Below are positions 39,613-47,499 of a stretch of 64,000 nt of DNA, in pieces. A program made the position numbers and the translations under genes. Source of the DNA: WRMS01 sp038562165 (lineage in GTDB: Bacteria; Bacillota; Peptococcia; DRI-13; UBA5745); NCBI GenBank assembly GCA_038562165.1, contig JBCFAO010000015.1, positions 1-64,000 on the forward strand, given 5' to 3'. Positions within the stretch are counted from its first letter, which is position 1; each line of letters starts with the position of its first letter. The notes beneath the pieces are model-generated. The model searched no databases, was not told the origin of the DNA, and saw only the letters and a program-made list of their open reading frames with translations.

Positions 39613-39933
39613 TCAATCACCTCCGTTGGCTTTTGCCGCTTCCACGACCCCCAAGGCCATTTGCTCATCAGTTAAAGCTAATAAACCTAAAGGTTTTTTT
39701 CGCAGCAAAACACCGTAATCTTCTTTCGTCCCTACGGATAAGAAAGGGATCTCCATATCCCCGCACCATAGCTTAAGTATCTCCATCCGTTTGGGATTTG
39801 TATCCGTGGCCGCCAAGACCAGCTTGGCCTTCTGACGCCGTATACCTTCTTCCACCGAGTAGGTGCCAAGAAGCAGCTTGCCGCTTTTGGCAGCAAAACC
39901 GATCAAGGCGGCGATTTTAGGATTCAGGCTCAT
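39613..39933 (-). CDS. YlxQ, L7Ae-type ribosomal/RNA-binding protein
   Basis: 106 residues of the L7Ae/L30e fold: I-G-F-A-A-K-S-G-K-L-L-L-G, V-L-A-A-T-D-T-N-P-K. Related proteins bind kink-turn RNA. It ends where infB begins and overlaps ylxR by 17 nt, as in Bacillus nusA operons. Confidence 0.9.
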   Translation of the reverse strand: MSLNPKIAALIGFAAKSGKLLLGTYSVEEGIRRQKAKLVLAATDTNPKRMEILKLWCGDMEIPFLSVGTKEDYGVLLRKKPLGLLALTDEQMALGVVEAAKANGGD

Positions 39934-40192
39934 GCTCCACCTTTTCTTTCAGCTTTGACAATATATCGGCGTCGATTCTGGTTCCCGCTGCCTTATCCAG
40001 CCTGCCGCCCTTAAGGGCCTGGGCCAGGCAATCCTTGCTCTGGCAGACGTAAAGCCCCCGGCCCGGTTTTTTGCCCGTCTCGTCCAAAGAAACTTGGCCT
40101 TCGGCGGTCTTTACCAATCGGATCAGCTCTCGTTTAGGAAACTGCTGCCGGCAGATGGCACACATCCTAAGCGGTATCCGTTTTTGAGCCAT
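39917..40192 (-). CDS. YlxR-family protein (DUF448)
   Basis: 91 residues: R-M-C-A-I-C-R-Q-Q-F-P-K-R-E-L-I-R and the GRGLYVC(x)3CL signature. Recently linked to RNA binding and RNase P in some species; the function is not settled. The ATG at 40192 is adjacent to an in-frame TTG at 40195; GGAGG is 7 nt from the TTG and 10 from the ATG, so either could be used. Confidence 0.9.
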   Translation of the reverse strand: MAQKRIPLRMCAICRQQFPKRELIRLVKTAEGQVSLDETGKKPGRGLYVCQSKDCLAQALKGGRLDKAAGTRIDADILSKLKEKVEHEPES

Positions 40193-40210
40193 CAAACCTT
40201 CGCCTCCTTC

Positions 40211-41404
40211 CTATTGCTCCCCTCCGGGACCCGCTGTCTCTTCGAAGCCATCTATCACTTCAAAGCTCTCTGCTTCTTCAGGACCTTCCGTCGCTTCCTG
40301 CCAGGAGTCCTCTTCCCAGAGCTCTTCGTCCCCTGCTCCTTCGCCGGACTCCTGCATCACATTAAGCAGCTGGTTCATTTGACTTTCGCTTTTGATGTCG
40401 ATTTTCCAACCGGTAAGCTTGGCAGCCAACCTGGCATTTTGTCCTTCTTTGCCGATAGCCAAAGACAACTGGTAATCCGGCACCACTACCTGGGCTCCTT
40501 TTTCGCCGTCCCAGACCTCTACGGACACTACTTTTGCCGGGCTCAAGGCGCTGGCAATGAACTCGGCGGGCTCTTCATTCCATTTGATGATGTCGATTTT
40601 TTCGCCCCTCAGCTCATTAACAATGGCCTGAACCCGCATGCCCTTGGGACCCACACAGGCGCCTAAAGCATCCACATTTTCATTTTCCGACCATACGGCG
40701 ATTTTGGAGCGGTAACCGGCCTCTCTGGCAACGGATTTTACTTCGATAGTGCCATCTTGGATCTCCGGCACTTCAAGCTCGAAAAGACGTTCCAAAAAGC
40801 CGGGATGGGTGCGGGAAACCTGAATCTGAGGTCCCTTCGTGGTTTTCTTCACATCAATAATATAGGCCTTGATCCGCATACCGGGGGCATAGTTCTCTCC
40901 CGGCATCTGCTCATTAGGCCCTAGACAAACTTCCGTATTGCCCATGTCAATATAGACATTGCGGTTCTCACAACGATGAATGATGCCGGTAATGATATCG
41001 CCTTTTTGACTGTAATATTTGTCAAAAATCATATCTCTTTCGGCTTCCCGAATCCGCTGCACCACCACCTGTTTGGCGGTCTGAGCGGCAATCCGGCCAA
41101 AATCCTTCGGCGTCACTTCATATTCGACGACATCCTCCAGTTCGTAATCCGGCCGCTCCTTCCTGGCATCCTCCAGGCTGATTTCTGATTTTGAATCCGT
41201 CACCGACTCCACAACGGTTTTGCGGGTAAAAACCTTGAACTCACCGGTTTCCCTGTCGATATGGACTCTTACGTTTTGAGAAGCGCCAAAATTTTTCTTA
41301 TAAGCAGAAATCAAGGCTGCCTCTATGGCATCCACCAAAACGTTAAAGTCAATACCTCTCTCTTTTTCCAGATCCTTCAGCGCAGACAACAACTCACTAT
41401 TCAT
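40211..41404 (-). CDS. nusA: Transcription termination/antitermination protein NusA
   Basis: 397 residues: N-terminal RNAP-binding domain (NSELLSALKDLEKERGI), S1 domain, and two KH domains (GPKGMRVQAIVNELRGEKIDII; VPDYQLSLAIGKEGQNARLAAKLTGWKIDI), with an acidic C-terminal tail. It controls pausing and termination. The start at 41404 gives the usual MNxELL beginning and leaves 7 nt after rimP; the open frame extends to 41455. Confidence 0.96.
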   Translation of the reverse strand: MNSELLSALKDLEKERGIDFNVLVDAIEAALISAYKKNFGASQNVRVHIDRETGEFKVFTRKTVVESVTDSKSEISLEDARKERPDYELEDVVEYEVTPKDFGRIAAQTAKQVVVQRIREAERDMIFDKYYSQKGDIITGIIHRCENRNVYIDMGNTEVCLGPNEQMPGENYAPGMRIKAYIIDVKKTTKGPQIQVSRTHPGFLERLFELEVPEIQDGTIEVKSVAREAGYRSKIAVWSENENVDALGACVGPKGMRVQAIVNELRGEKIDIIKWNEEPAEFIASALSPAKVVSVEVWDGEKGAQVVVPDYQLSLAIGKEGQNARLAAKLTGWKIDIKSESQMNQLLNVMQESGEGAGDEELWEEDSWQEATEGPEEAESFEVIDGFEETAGPGGEQ

Positions 41405-41411
41405 TGCCTTT

Positions 41412-41891
41412 TCATCCCTCCCCATTTTCATCCCAATATAAGTGGACGCTTGCAATCATTTCCCTCGGTATCCCTAAATCCCGGTCATCCTGTACCAGGA
41501 ATAATTCATTAGCCGATAGGGTTCCTAAAGAACCCACATAATTTTTCTTTCCCTGAAAGGGAGCAAATAAGCTTACTTCCACCATACTGCCTTTAAACCG
41601 AATAAAATCCTGCTCTTTCTTTAAAGGCCGCTCAATACCCGGCGAAGAAACCTCCAAGAAATAAGCCTGAGGTATAGGATCCGTTTCATCCAGCCAATCG
41701 GAAAGCCTTTCGCTGACCTTCTGGCAATCATCAATATCCACGGTTTTCTCAACATCGAGATGTTCGATAAAAAAACGCAGATACCAATTAGCGCCTTCTT
41801 TAACCAGCTCCATATCCGCCAGCTCGTAACCAAGCTCCCGGATAATCGGCACCGCTTTTTCCTGAATTCTTTCTGCCAGCTTATCCTTCAA
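41412..41891 (-). CDS. rimP: Ribosome maturation factor RimP
   Basis: About 159 residues: GYELADMELVKEGANWYLRFFIE, DIDDCQKVSERLSDWLDE, and EVSSPGIERPLKK. It assists 30S assembly. The start is probably the TTG at 41891, because GGAGGG lies 6 nt upstream; an earlier TTG in frame (41921) has none. It is the first gene of the nusA-infB operon. Confidence 0.94.
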   Translation of the reverse strand: MKDKLAERIQEKAVPIIRELGYELADMELVKEGANWYLRFFIEHLDVEKTVDIDDCQKVSERLSDWLDETDPIPQAYFLEVSSPGIERPLKKEQDFIRFKGSMVEVSLFAPFQGKKNYVGSLGTLSANELFLVQDDRDLGIPREMIASVHLYWDENGEG

Positions 41892-42001
41892 TCCTATCCC
41901 TCCGTCGTGCTTTTTCTTCAATTAATAAAAAGAATTTCAGCATCCCCCGCAAGAGAAGGATAACTGCTTTTATGAGAGTAGAATGCCCATTTACAAACGA
42001 A

Positions 42002-42021
42002 AGAGTGGGGAGACCCACTCT
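42002..42021 (-). promoter_or_regulatory. Hairpin in the rimP operon leader
   Basis: AGAGTGGG-gaga-CCCACTCT is a perfect 8-bp stem with GAGA/TCTC loop. It lies between the promoter at 42050-42078 and rimP, about 110 nt before the start; on the minus strand only a weak TTTCG tail follows, so it is not a clear terminator. Confidence 0.55.
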
Positions 42022-42049
42022 CTGCAAACATACCAAATTCTACATAAGA

Positions 42050-42078
42050 AGTATAACACTTATTTTTATTTGATGCAA
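42050..42078 (-). promoter_or_regulatory. Promoter of the rimP-nusA-infB operon
   Basis: TTGCAT (42078-42073) and TATACT (42055-42050) on the minus strand with 17 nt spacing. A leader of about 150 nt with one strong hairpin follows. Confidence 0.65.
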
Positions 42079-42154
42079 CACCAAAACTATCGGGAAAGTG
42101 GGCAAACATTATTCTTCATCCGTCTACATATCCTACTGAGGAGGGGGCGGCAAC

Positions 42155-43105
42155 GTGTTCTTGTCTATAATATTCAACAAACGCAAATGGATCAAAATCG
42201 GAGCAGGCATATTTTTACTTCTTCTGCTGCTCCCTATTTTTTTCTTGTTTTCCCGCATTAAATTCTGGGACCATCAGGATCAAGGAGCTATTTCCTCTGC
42301 GGAAAAGGCGGCGGCAGATCAAGAGGACCTCCGGGAACAAGCGGCTCTGCTGGTTTTGCTCTACCATCATCTCGATGAAAACGAAGACCATTGGGGTCCT
42401 TATGCTATTCCTCCCCGGCAATTTGAATATGATTTACAGTATCTCGTTAAAAATAATTATGAAGCGGTAACGCTAAAAGAAATTATTGATTTTGTTTATC
42501 ATCAGGGCAAACTGCCGGCCAAGCCGGTATTAATCACCTTTGATGACGGCTATGAAAGCAATTACGTGTATGCCTGGCCGCTTTTAAAAAAATATAACAT
42601 GAAAGCCGTAATCAATATCATCGGCATTTTGTCGGATCAGGAAAGCGCCGCCTCCGACCATAACGTAAGCTACTCTTACCTGACCTGGGATCAGATCATT
42701 GAAATGCAAGAAAGCGGCATTGTTGAATTCGGCAATCACACCTATGATTTACATAGTAAAAACCGTACTATTCAGGGAATAAGAAAAAAGAAAACGGAAA
42801 GCATCAAAGAATATCAGCAGCGTTTAATGGAAGACTTGGAGCTGACACAAAAAAAACTGATGACGGCTTGCGGCTCGCCGGCTTTATGCTTTGCCTTTCC
42901 CTTGGGTATTCAGGAAGAGCATGCCTTGCCTATTTTGGATGAGCTGGGCTTTCAGGTGACTCTTTGCTCCCATCAAATCTACAATGAGCTGATCAGAAAC
43001 CAGGATTGCCTGCGGCCCTTGGGCCGCTTCAACCGGGCTGCCGGCATCAATACCGTGGATTTTTTTGCCCGGATAGAGAAAAATCTGCCTGTCATCAATG
43101 AATAA
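42155..43105 (+). CDS. Secreted/membrane polysaccharide deacetylase
   Basis: 316 residues, first plus-strand gene of the accessory block. An N-terminal anchor (about residues 12-33) is followed by a NodB domain of the IcaB/PgaB type: LVLLYHHL, LITFDDGYESNY with both catalytic Asp, and FGNHTYDLH. It presumably removes acetyl groups from a surface glycan. The start is GTG at 42155, preceded by GAGGAGGGGG. It is divergent from rimP and probably co-transcribed with the DUF421 gene 80 nt downstream. Confidence 0.86.
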   Translation: MFLSIIFNKRKWIKIGAGIFLLLLLLPIFFLFSRIKFWDHQDQGAISSAEKAAADQEDLREQAALLVLLYHHLDENEDHWGPYAIPPRQFEYDLQYLVKNNYEAVTLKEIIDFVYHQGKLPAKPVLITFDDGYESNYVYAWPLLKKYNMKAVINIIGILSDQESAASDHNVSYSYLTWDQIIEMQESGIVEFGNHTYDLHSKNRTIQGIRKKKTESIKEYQQRLMEDLELTQKKLMTACGSPALCFAFPLGIQEEHALPILDELGFQVTLCSHQIYNELIRNQDCLRPLGRFNRAAGINTVDFFARIEKNLPVINE

Positions 43106-43184
43106 CTCTGCCTGCCCCAACCCATAATAGAATGACCGCTATGACGGATAGCGCCGGCGGATTTTCGGGAAAAGAGGGGCAGCA

Positions 43185-43907
43185 GTGGGTGAATTTTTGA
43201 TTGGCGTCCTGGATATTTCCATACGGGCGTTAGTTTCGGCGATAATCCTGTTTCTTTTGACAAAAATTATGGGCTATAAACAGATTTCTCAATTAACCTA
43301 CTTTGATTACTGTATCGGTATTTCCATCGGTTCCATAGCGGCTGAAATGTCCTTTGACCGGGAGCAGCCTTATCACTATTTCGTTATTGCCATGACTGTC
43401 TATTTTCTGATTGCCGTGAGTTTTTCGCTGATTACCTTAAAAAGTTTAAAACTGAGAAAGTTTTTAAACGGCAATCCTATTATCCTGATGGATAAAGGCA
43501 AGCTTTTGCCTAAGAACATGAAGATAGTAAAAGTAGATATCCACGATTTTCTTGCCCAGTGCAGAAACGCCGGCTACTTCAATATTGACGATCTGGAATA
43601 CGCCATTATGGAGCCTAACGGCTTAATCAGCTTTCTGCCCAAGAGCAAAAACCGGCCTCTGACCACCAATGATATGGCTTTACAGGTCAAGCAGGATGTT
43701 CCCGGTCTTTCCTTGATTATGGATGGCGTAATAATGCGGGAAAACCTTACCGGCGCCGGCCTGGATGAAAATTGGCTGGCCAGCGAGCTTCTCAACCAGG
43801 GCTTCATCAGCCCCAAACAAGTTTTTTACGCCACGTTAAACGGCGATAATCAATTAGTCGTTTTCCCTAAAAATCAAGATATGTATAAGCATACGCCCTA
43901 CAGTTAA
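43185..43907 (+). CDS. DUF421 membrane protein (YetF/YrbG type)
   Basis: 240 residues: three N-terminal transmembrane helices with MGYKQISQLTYFDYCIGISIGSIAAE, then the cytoplasmic DUF421 domain (G-N-P-I-I-L-M-D-K-G-K, D-D-L-E-Y-A-I-M-E-P-N-G). The start is GTG at 43185 with GAGGGG upstream. The family is common in spore formers and several members are sporulation-controlled or spore-membrane proteins; the activity is unknown. Confidence 0.88.
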   Translation: MGEFLIGVLDISIRALVSAIILFLLTKIMGYKQISQLTYFDYCIGISIGSIAAEMSFDREQPYHYFVIAMTVYFLIAVSFSLITLKSLKLRKFLNGNPIILMDKGKLLPKNMKIVKVDIHDFLAQCRNAGYFNIDDLEYAIMEPNGLISFLPKSKNRPLTTNDMALQVKQDVPGLSLIMDGVIMRENLTGAGLDENWLASELLNQGFISPKQVFYATLNGDNQLVVFPKNQDMYKHTPYS

Positions 43908-43993
43908 TTCGCTGCAAAAAAAGAAGCTGCCCGTAGCCAGGCCGTAAATTTGCAGCCGAACGCAAGTAAATGTGATAAAATGGGGATATGACG

Positions 43994-44027
43994 AGAGATA
44001 CCAAACCTCAAAGGGCGCGGTATCTCT
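43994..44027 (+). promoter_or_regulatory. Inverted repeat upstream of the decarboxylase gene
   Basis: AGAGATACC (43994-44002) and GGTATCTCT (44019-44027) form a 9-bp stem with a 16-nt loop, 22 nt before the ATG. No T-run follows, so it is not a terminator. It may be an operator or an RNA structure controlling the gene. Confidence 0.5.
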
Positions 44028-44049
44028 TAATAAGGCAGGAGGTTTTTAA

Positions 44050-45465
44050 ATGTACCCCATTTTAAAAGAAGATTTAAACAAGCAAGAATCCATTCTGCAG
44101 CAGACCTATGAGGATGCTTTGGCTTTTTTGGCAAAACGTTCGGAACAAAAGGTTGAGCCCGGTTTCCCCGGGGCTCCTGCCTCGGCTTTGCCTGCCGAAG
44201 GCTTAGGCGCCGAAAAGGTCCAGGACTTTTTTCGCAAGCATTATCTGCCCTGGGTACCGGCCAGCTCCGGCTCCCGCTATTTTGGCTACGTTATCGGCGG
44301 CGTCACCCCGGCGGCTTTAGCAGGCGATTGGTATACTTCCCTGATCGACCAAAATGCCTTCGGACAGCCGGGAAGCCTGGACCGGCAAATTGAGCAGGAG
44401 GCCCTGCAGTTTGTCCGGGATCTTCTGGGGCTGCCCGGCAGCTTTCAGGGCGCTTTCGTTTCCGGCGCCACTACCAGCGCTTTTGTGGCCCTTACCTGCG
44501 CCAGACAATGGGCAGCCGCTCAAAAGGGCCATTCCGCCAGCGAAGAAGGCCTATACGGCTTACCCCGTCCGGATATCGCTTCCGGCCTGACCCATGGGGC
44601 CAACTATAAGGCTGCCTCTATGGCCGGCTTTGGCCGCAATATCCATGCTCTTCCCCTGCTGCCGGGACGGGAAGCTGTGGATATTCAAGCTTTAAAGGAT
44701 TATCTTGCCTCCAGAGATCAAAGCCGTCCCCTGATTTATATTGCCAATATCGGCACGGCCAACAGCGGTGATATCGATGACTTAAATGCTATTGCCCAAC
44801 TCAAAGAGCGCTATGGTTTTTGGCTGCACGCAGATGGGGCCTTTGGCGGTCTAATGGCCTGTGTGCCGGAATGGCAAGACAGTTTCCGACTGCTTTCTTC
44901 TGCCGATTCTCTGACCATGGATACCCATAAATGGCTGAATGTACCCTATGATGGCGCCATAGTTTTAACCCGCCATCTCCATGAACAGTATCAAAGCTTT
45001 AGCAATGAGCTTACCCCCGGCCCTCTGGCCTCTGCGAACACCCTTCATCATCATTTGACGCCGGAAGGCTCCCGCCGTCTGCGGGCGCTGCCTGCCTGGT
45101 TTACCATGCTGGCCTACGGCAAAGCCGGTTATGCCGATATCTGCCGGCGCAATGTAGCTATGTGCCGCCTTTACGGAGAGATGATCAAAAACAGTGACTG
45201 CTTTCGCCTGTTAAATGAAGTCAGAAGCAATGTGGTTGCTTTCACCCTGAATCTCTCCCCGGAAAAAATCACCGAGGATCTGATTAAGGAGATCCTCGGT
45301 GAAGTACAAAAAGCGGGAATTACTTATTCCAATTATGTGCCTTATTTGAATAAGCCGGCCCTCAGAGTATGCATGACCAATTGGATGACGGAAGAAGCCG
45401 ATGTGATAGCTGCCTACCGTTCCATGGAGGAATCTGCCCGCCAAGTGATCAGCCGCCGGTTTTAA
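44050..45465 (+). CDS. PLP-dependent group II amino acid decarboxylase
   Basis: 471 residues. The PLP-binding lysine lies in TMDTHKWLNVPYDGA and the cofactor Asp/His region in LHADGAFGGLM. The N-terminus, SGATTSAF, and the fold are those of glutamate/aromatic/cysteine-sulfinate decarboxylases. Substrate cannot be read from sequence. GGAGG is 9 nt before the ATG. Its 3' end overlaps the convergent TetR gene by 4 nt, a compact arrangement that suggests the regulator and this gene arrived together. Confidence 0.85.
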   Translation: MYPILKEDLNKQESILQQTYEDALAFLAKRSEQKVEPGFPGAPASALPAEGLGAEKVQDFFRKHYLPWVPASSGSRYFGYVIGGVTPAALAGDWYTSLIDQNAFGQPGSLDRQIEQEALQFVRDLLGLPGSFQGAFVSGATTSAFVALTCARQWAAAQKGHSASEEGLYGLPRPDIASGLTHGANYKAASMAGFGRNIHALPLLPGREAVDIQALKDYLASRDQSRPLIYIANIGTANSGDIDDLNAIAQLKERYGFWLHADGAFGGLMACVPEWQDSFRLLSSADSLTMDTHKWLNVPYDGAIVLTRHLHEQYQSFSNELTPGPLASANTLHHHLTPEGSRRLRALPAWFTMLAYGKAGYADICRRNVAMCRLYGEMIKNSDCFRLLNEVRSNVVAFTLNLSPEKITEDLIKEILGEVQKAGITYSNYVPYLNKPALRVCMTNWMTEEADVIAAYRSMEESARQVISRRF

Positions 45466-46130
45466 ATCCCGTTAAGGGAGGGCAGCCGCCGGGCCAGCAG
45501 GGAATTAAGCAGTTGGTGAAAACCATAGGATAAAAACTGTTTATCGTCCATTTGCAGGCCGGCAGTAATATAATTCTTTTTGACTTTGATTAAGTCCAGC
45601 AGGGATGAAATGGTTGCCCAAAGGATTTGGCCCGCCGCCGCCGGCTCCACATCCTCGGCTACCAATCCCTGCTCTTTGCCATTTTCAATCAGTTCTGCCA
45701 GCAGCGTGCATATCACAGTGACCGAATCAACGATATCGGCAATTACCGCAGGCTCCTGCCCCTCTGCATCTTTAGTCCCGTATGCCCCATAAGCCCCCAA
45801 TTCATTAAAAGACTGGATCGACGCCTGATGGAACCGGGTCATCGCCTCACAAAACTCCTCGTATTTCTCTCGAAAGCTGGCCGCCGACTCAATGATATCA
45901 ATAACCTCTTTCTGCAAAATCAACAGCTTTTGCAGGGAAATGTGATATAAAATATCCTCTTTGCTTACAAAATAAGCATAAATCGTCCGCCGGCTATAGC
46001 CGGAAAGCTTGGATATTTCCTGGATAGTCGTCTGAATGAAGCTTTTCTCCAGAAAAAGATGCTCCGCCGCCCGCATAATGTTCTCTTTATGTAATGTGGC
46101 TACCCGCTCTCTGCGATATCCGTTCATCAT
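45462..46130 (-). CDS. TetR/AcrR family transcriptional regulator
   Basis: 222 residues. The N-terminal helix-turn-helix is typical: I-M-R-A-A-E-H-L-F-L-E-K-S-F-I-Q-T-T-I-Q-E-I-S-K-L-S-G-Y-S-R-R-T-I-Y-A-Y-F. The ligand domain is unassigned. Its own promoter is overlapped by a 37-bp palindrome, so negative autoregulation is very likely. Possible further targets are the decarboxylase (convergent) or the wall operon further left, but no second copy of the operator was seen. Two tandem ATGs; GGGGAG fits both. Confidence 0.9.
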   Translation of the reverse strand: MMNGYRRERVATLHKENIMRAAEHLFLEKSFIQTTIQEISKLSGYSRRTIYAYFVSKEDILYHISLQKLLILQKEVIDIIESAASFREKYEEFCEAMTRFHQASIQSFNELGAYGAYGTKDAEGQEPAVIADIVDSVTVICTLLAELIENGKEQGLVAEDVEPAAAGQILWATISSLLDLIKVKKNYITAGLQMDDKQFLSYGFHQLLNSLLARRLPSLNGI

Positions 46131-46141
46131 CGCATCTCCCC

Positions 46142-46190
46142 AATCTAATTTGTATACTTAAAGTATATAAATTAGATTCTATATTGTCAA
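46142..46190 (-). promoter_or_regulatory. TetR promoter with overlapping 37-bp palindromic operator
   Basis: Promoter on the minus strand: TTGACA (46190-46185), 17 nt, TATACT (46167-46162). The palindrome 46142-46178 has arms AATCTAATT...AATTAGATT and inner TATACTT/AAGTATA, with a single mismatch around the centre at 46160. The -10 box lies inside it, so a bound repressor would block transcription. Confidence 0.85.
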
Positions 46191-46266
46191 TAGTCTTTTT
46201 AATAAAGTTCATCATATTAGTTTATCTTAGCTGGCCCGACCTGCAGAGATTATAAGCAGTATATGA

Positions 46267-46407
46267 GGGAGTGTCTCAAAACAGCGAAGGAAACGCTGCA
46301 GTATCTATACTGCATATGGGCGGATTGGGGGATGCCGAAAAGAGCGAAAAACAAAAAAGGAGGGTGCCCCTCCTCAGCTCTTTTCAGCGCTGTTTTGAGA
46401 CACCCTT
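46267..46407. mobile_element. Small inverted-repeat element (MITE-like)
   Basis: About 140 bp bounded by GTGTCTCAAAACAGCG (46271-46286) and its perfect complement (46388-46403), with G-rich/C-rich flanks on both sides. Inside are a small hairpin and a terminator. The ends resemble those of several insertion-sequence families with GTGTCTCAAAA termini, but there is no transposase. It lies between the TetR gene and the vanY-like gene. Confidence 0.7.
46353..46374 (-). terminator. Terminator of the wall-precursor operon
   Basis: On the minus strand AGGAGGG-gca-CCCTCCT followed by TTTTTTG. It begins about 50 nt after the vanY-like stop and lies inside the MITE-like element, so the element supplies the terminator. 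Confidence 0.85.
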
Positions 46408-46426
46408 CGTGTTTCTTCTTATCAAC

Positions 46427-47476
46427 CTAATGAACGGCAGAAACGGATTCCAATAAAGTGGTGATAACAAAGCCCTTGCTGCCGTCACCGGATATGGTAT
46501 AGGGCCTATGGGCAGGTACCTTAATGGTGCCTGAACCCAAAGGCTGGTAATCCACCTGCCAGATATCTCCCTCTTCGTCCCGGAAAGTATAGCCCCTTTC
46601 TCTATATAAGAAATCGTAATACTCTTCCAGACACCAGTCCTGCTGACGGATATAATCGCTGTGGGGCCGGCCCACATACCGAAGATGCCAGGGCTCATAG
46701 CCGATTTTTGTGATCTCTGTTTTTGCTTCAGGGTAGCGGACCACAAACCCAAAACGCCAGCAATTTTCATCCAGCCAATGGCCATTATCCGTTTGGTAAT
46801 AAGAGGTTTGCAAACCGGGATGGCTGCGGCTGGAAACATCCATGGCCAAGCCGGTATGATGCTCGCTTTCGAAGGGTCTGGCCACCCAAACAGCAGCAGC
46901 GGTTGCAGCATCGCTGTCACCATAGCCCAAGTCTTTATAATATTGAACTTTCTTGTGATACAAAGCCTTTTGGTAAGAAAAATCCCGGTGGCCGCTTTGC
47001 AGCAGATAGCCGGTTATACCGTCCTTTTCATAAGCATATCTTACCATGGCCAAAAGCTGCTCCGCCACCGTCTTATTGACTTGGAGCCGGACCTTGTTAA
47101 CACGGAATTGGGACTCGCCCGCTTCATCCGCCATATCATTGACTACGGTCAATTCCTCGGGCAGAAAATCCTCAGGCAAAAGATATTCATAATTTACCAA
47201 GATCAAAAAGCCTTGATAAATTTGCCGGGCAGTAACTGCCAGCTCCTTTGTTTCCTCCCGGTATGTGGTAGGAAAACGGCTGTCTTCACCGGGCAGCAAC
47301 AGGGGCTCAATAGGATGGGCTTTAGCAACGGTTGTCATCACCTTATCCGGGTCCAAAACCTGTTCCGCTGCCAGGGCTACCCCATCATACCAAAAAATCA
47401 TTCCCCCTAAAGCTATCACCATCACCGCCGGCAAGGTAAATAGCCGTACAATCGTCTTCCATTCCTTTCCTATCAT
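46427..47476 (-). CDS. VanY-like D,D-carboxypeptidase (M15B)
   Basis: About 349 residues with an N-terminal anchor or signal (residues 10-38). The M15 zinc site is complete: SEHHTGLAMD (His and Asp ligands) and GYEPWHLRYVG (catalytic Glu and third His). It would cleave the last D-residue from pentapeptide precursors outside the membrane. After the catalytic domain a further 75 residues (with Y-R-E-R-G-Y-T-F and a PYTISGDGS segment) form an extension I do not recognise. ATG at 47476 has GAGGGG 8 nt upstream. Last gene of the five-gene operon. Confidence 0.88.
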   Translation of the reverse strand: MIGKEWKTIVRLFTLPAVMVIALGGMIFWYDGVALAAEQVLDPDKVMTTVAKAHPIEPLLLPGEDSRFPTTYREETKELAVTARQIYQGFLILVNYEYLLPEDFLPEELTVVNDMADEAGESQFRVNKVRLQVNKTVAEQLLAMVRYAYEKDGITGYLLQSGHRDFSYQKALYHKKVQYYKDLGYGDSDAATAAAVWVARPFESEHHTGLAMDVSSRSHPGLQTSYYQTDNGHWLDENCWRFGFVVRYPEAKTEITKIGYEPWHLRYVGRPHSDYIRQQDWCLEEYYDFLYRERGYTFRDEEGDIWQVDYQPLGSGTIKVPAHRPYTISGDGSKGFVITTLLESVSAVH

Positions 47477-47499
47477 AATCATATCCCCTCTTGCCGGTT

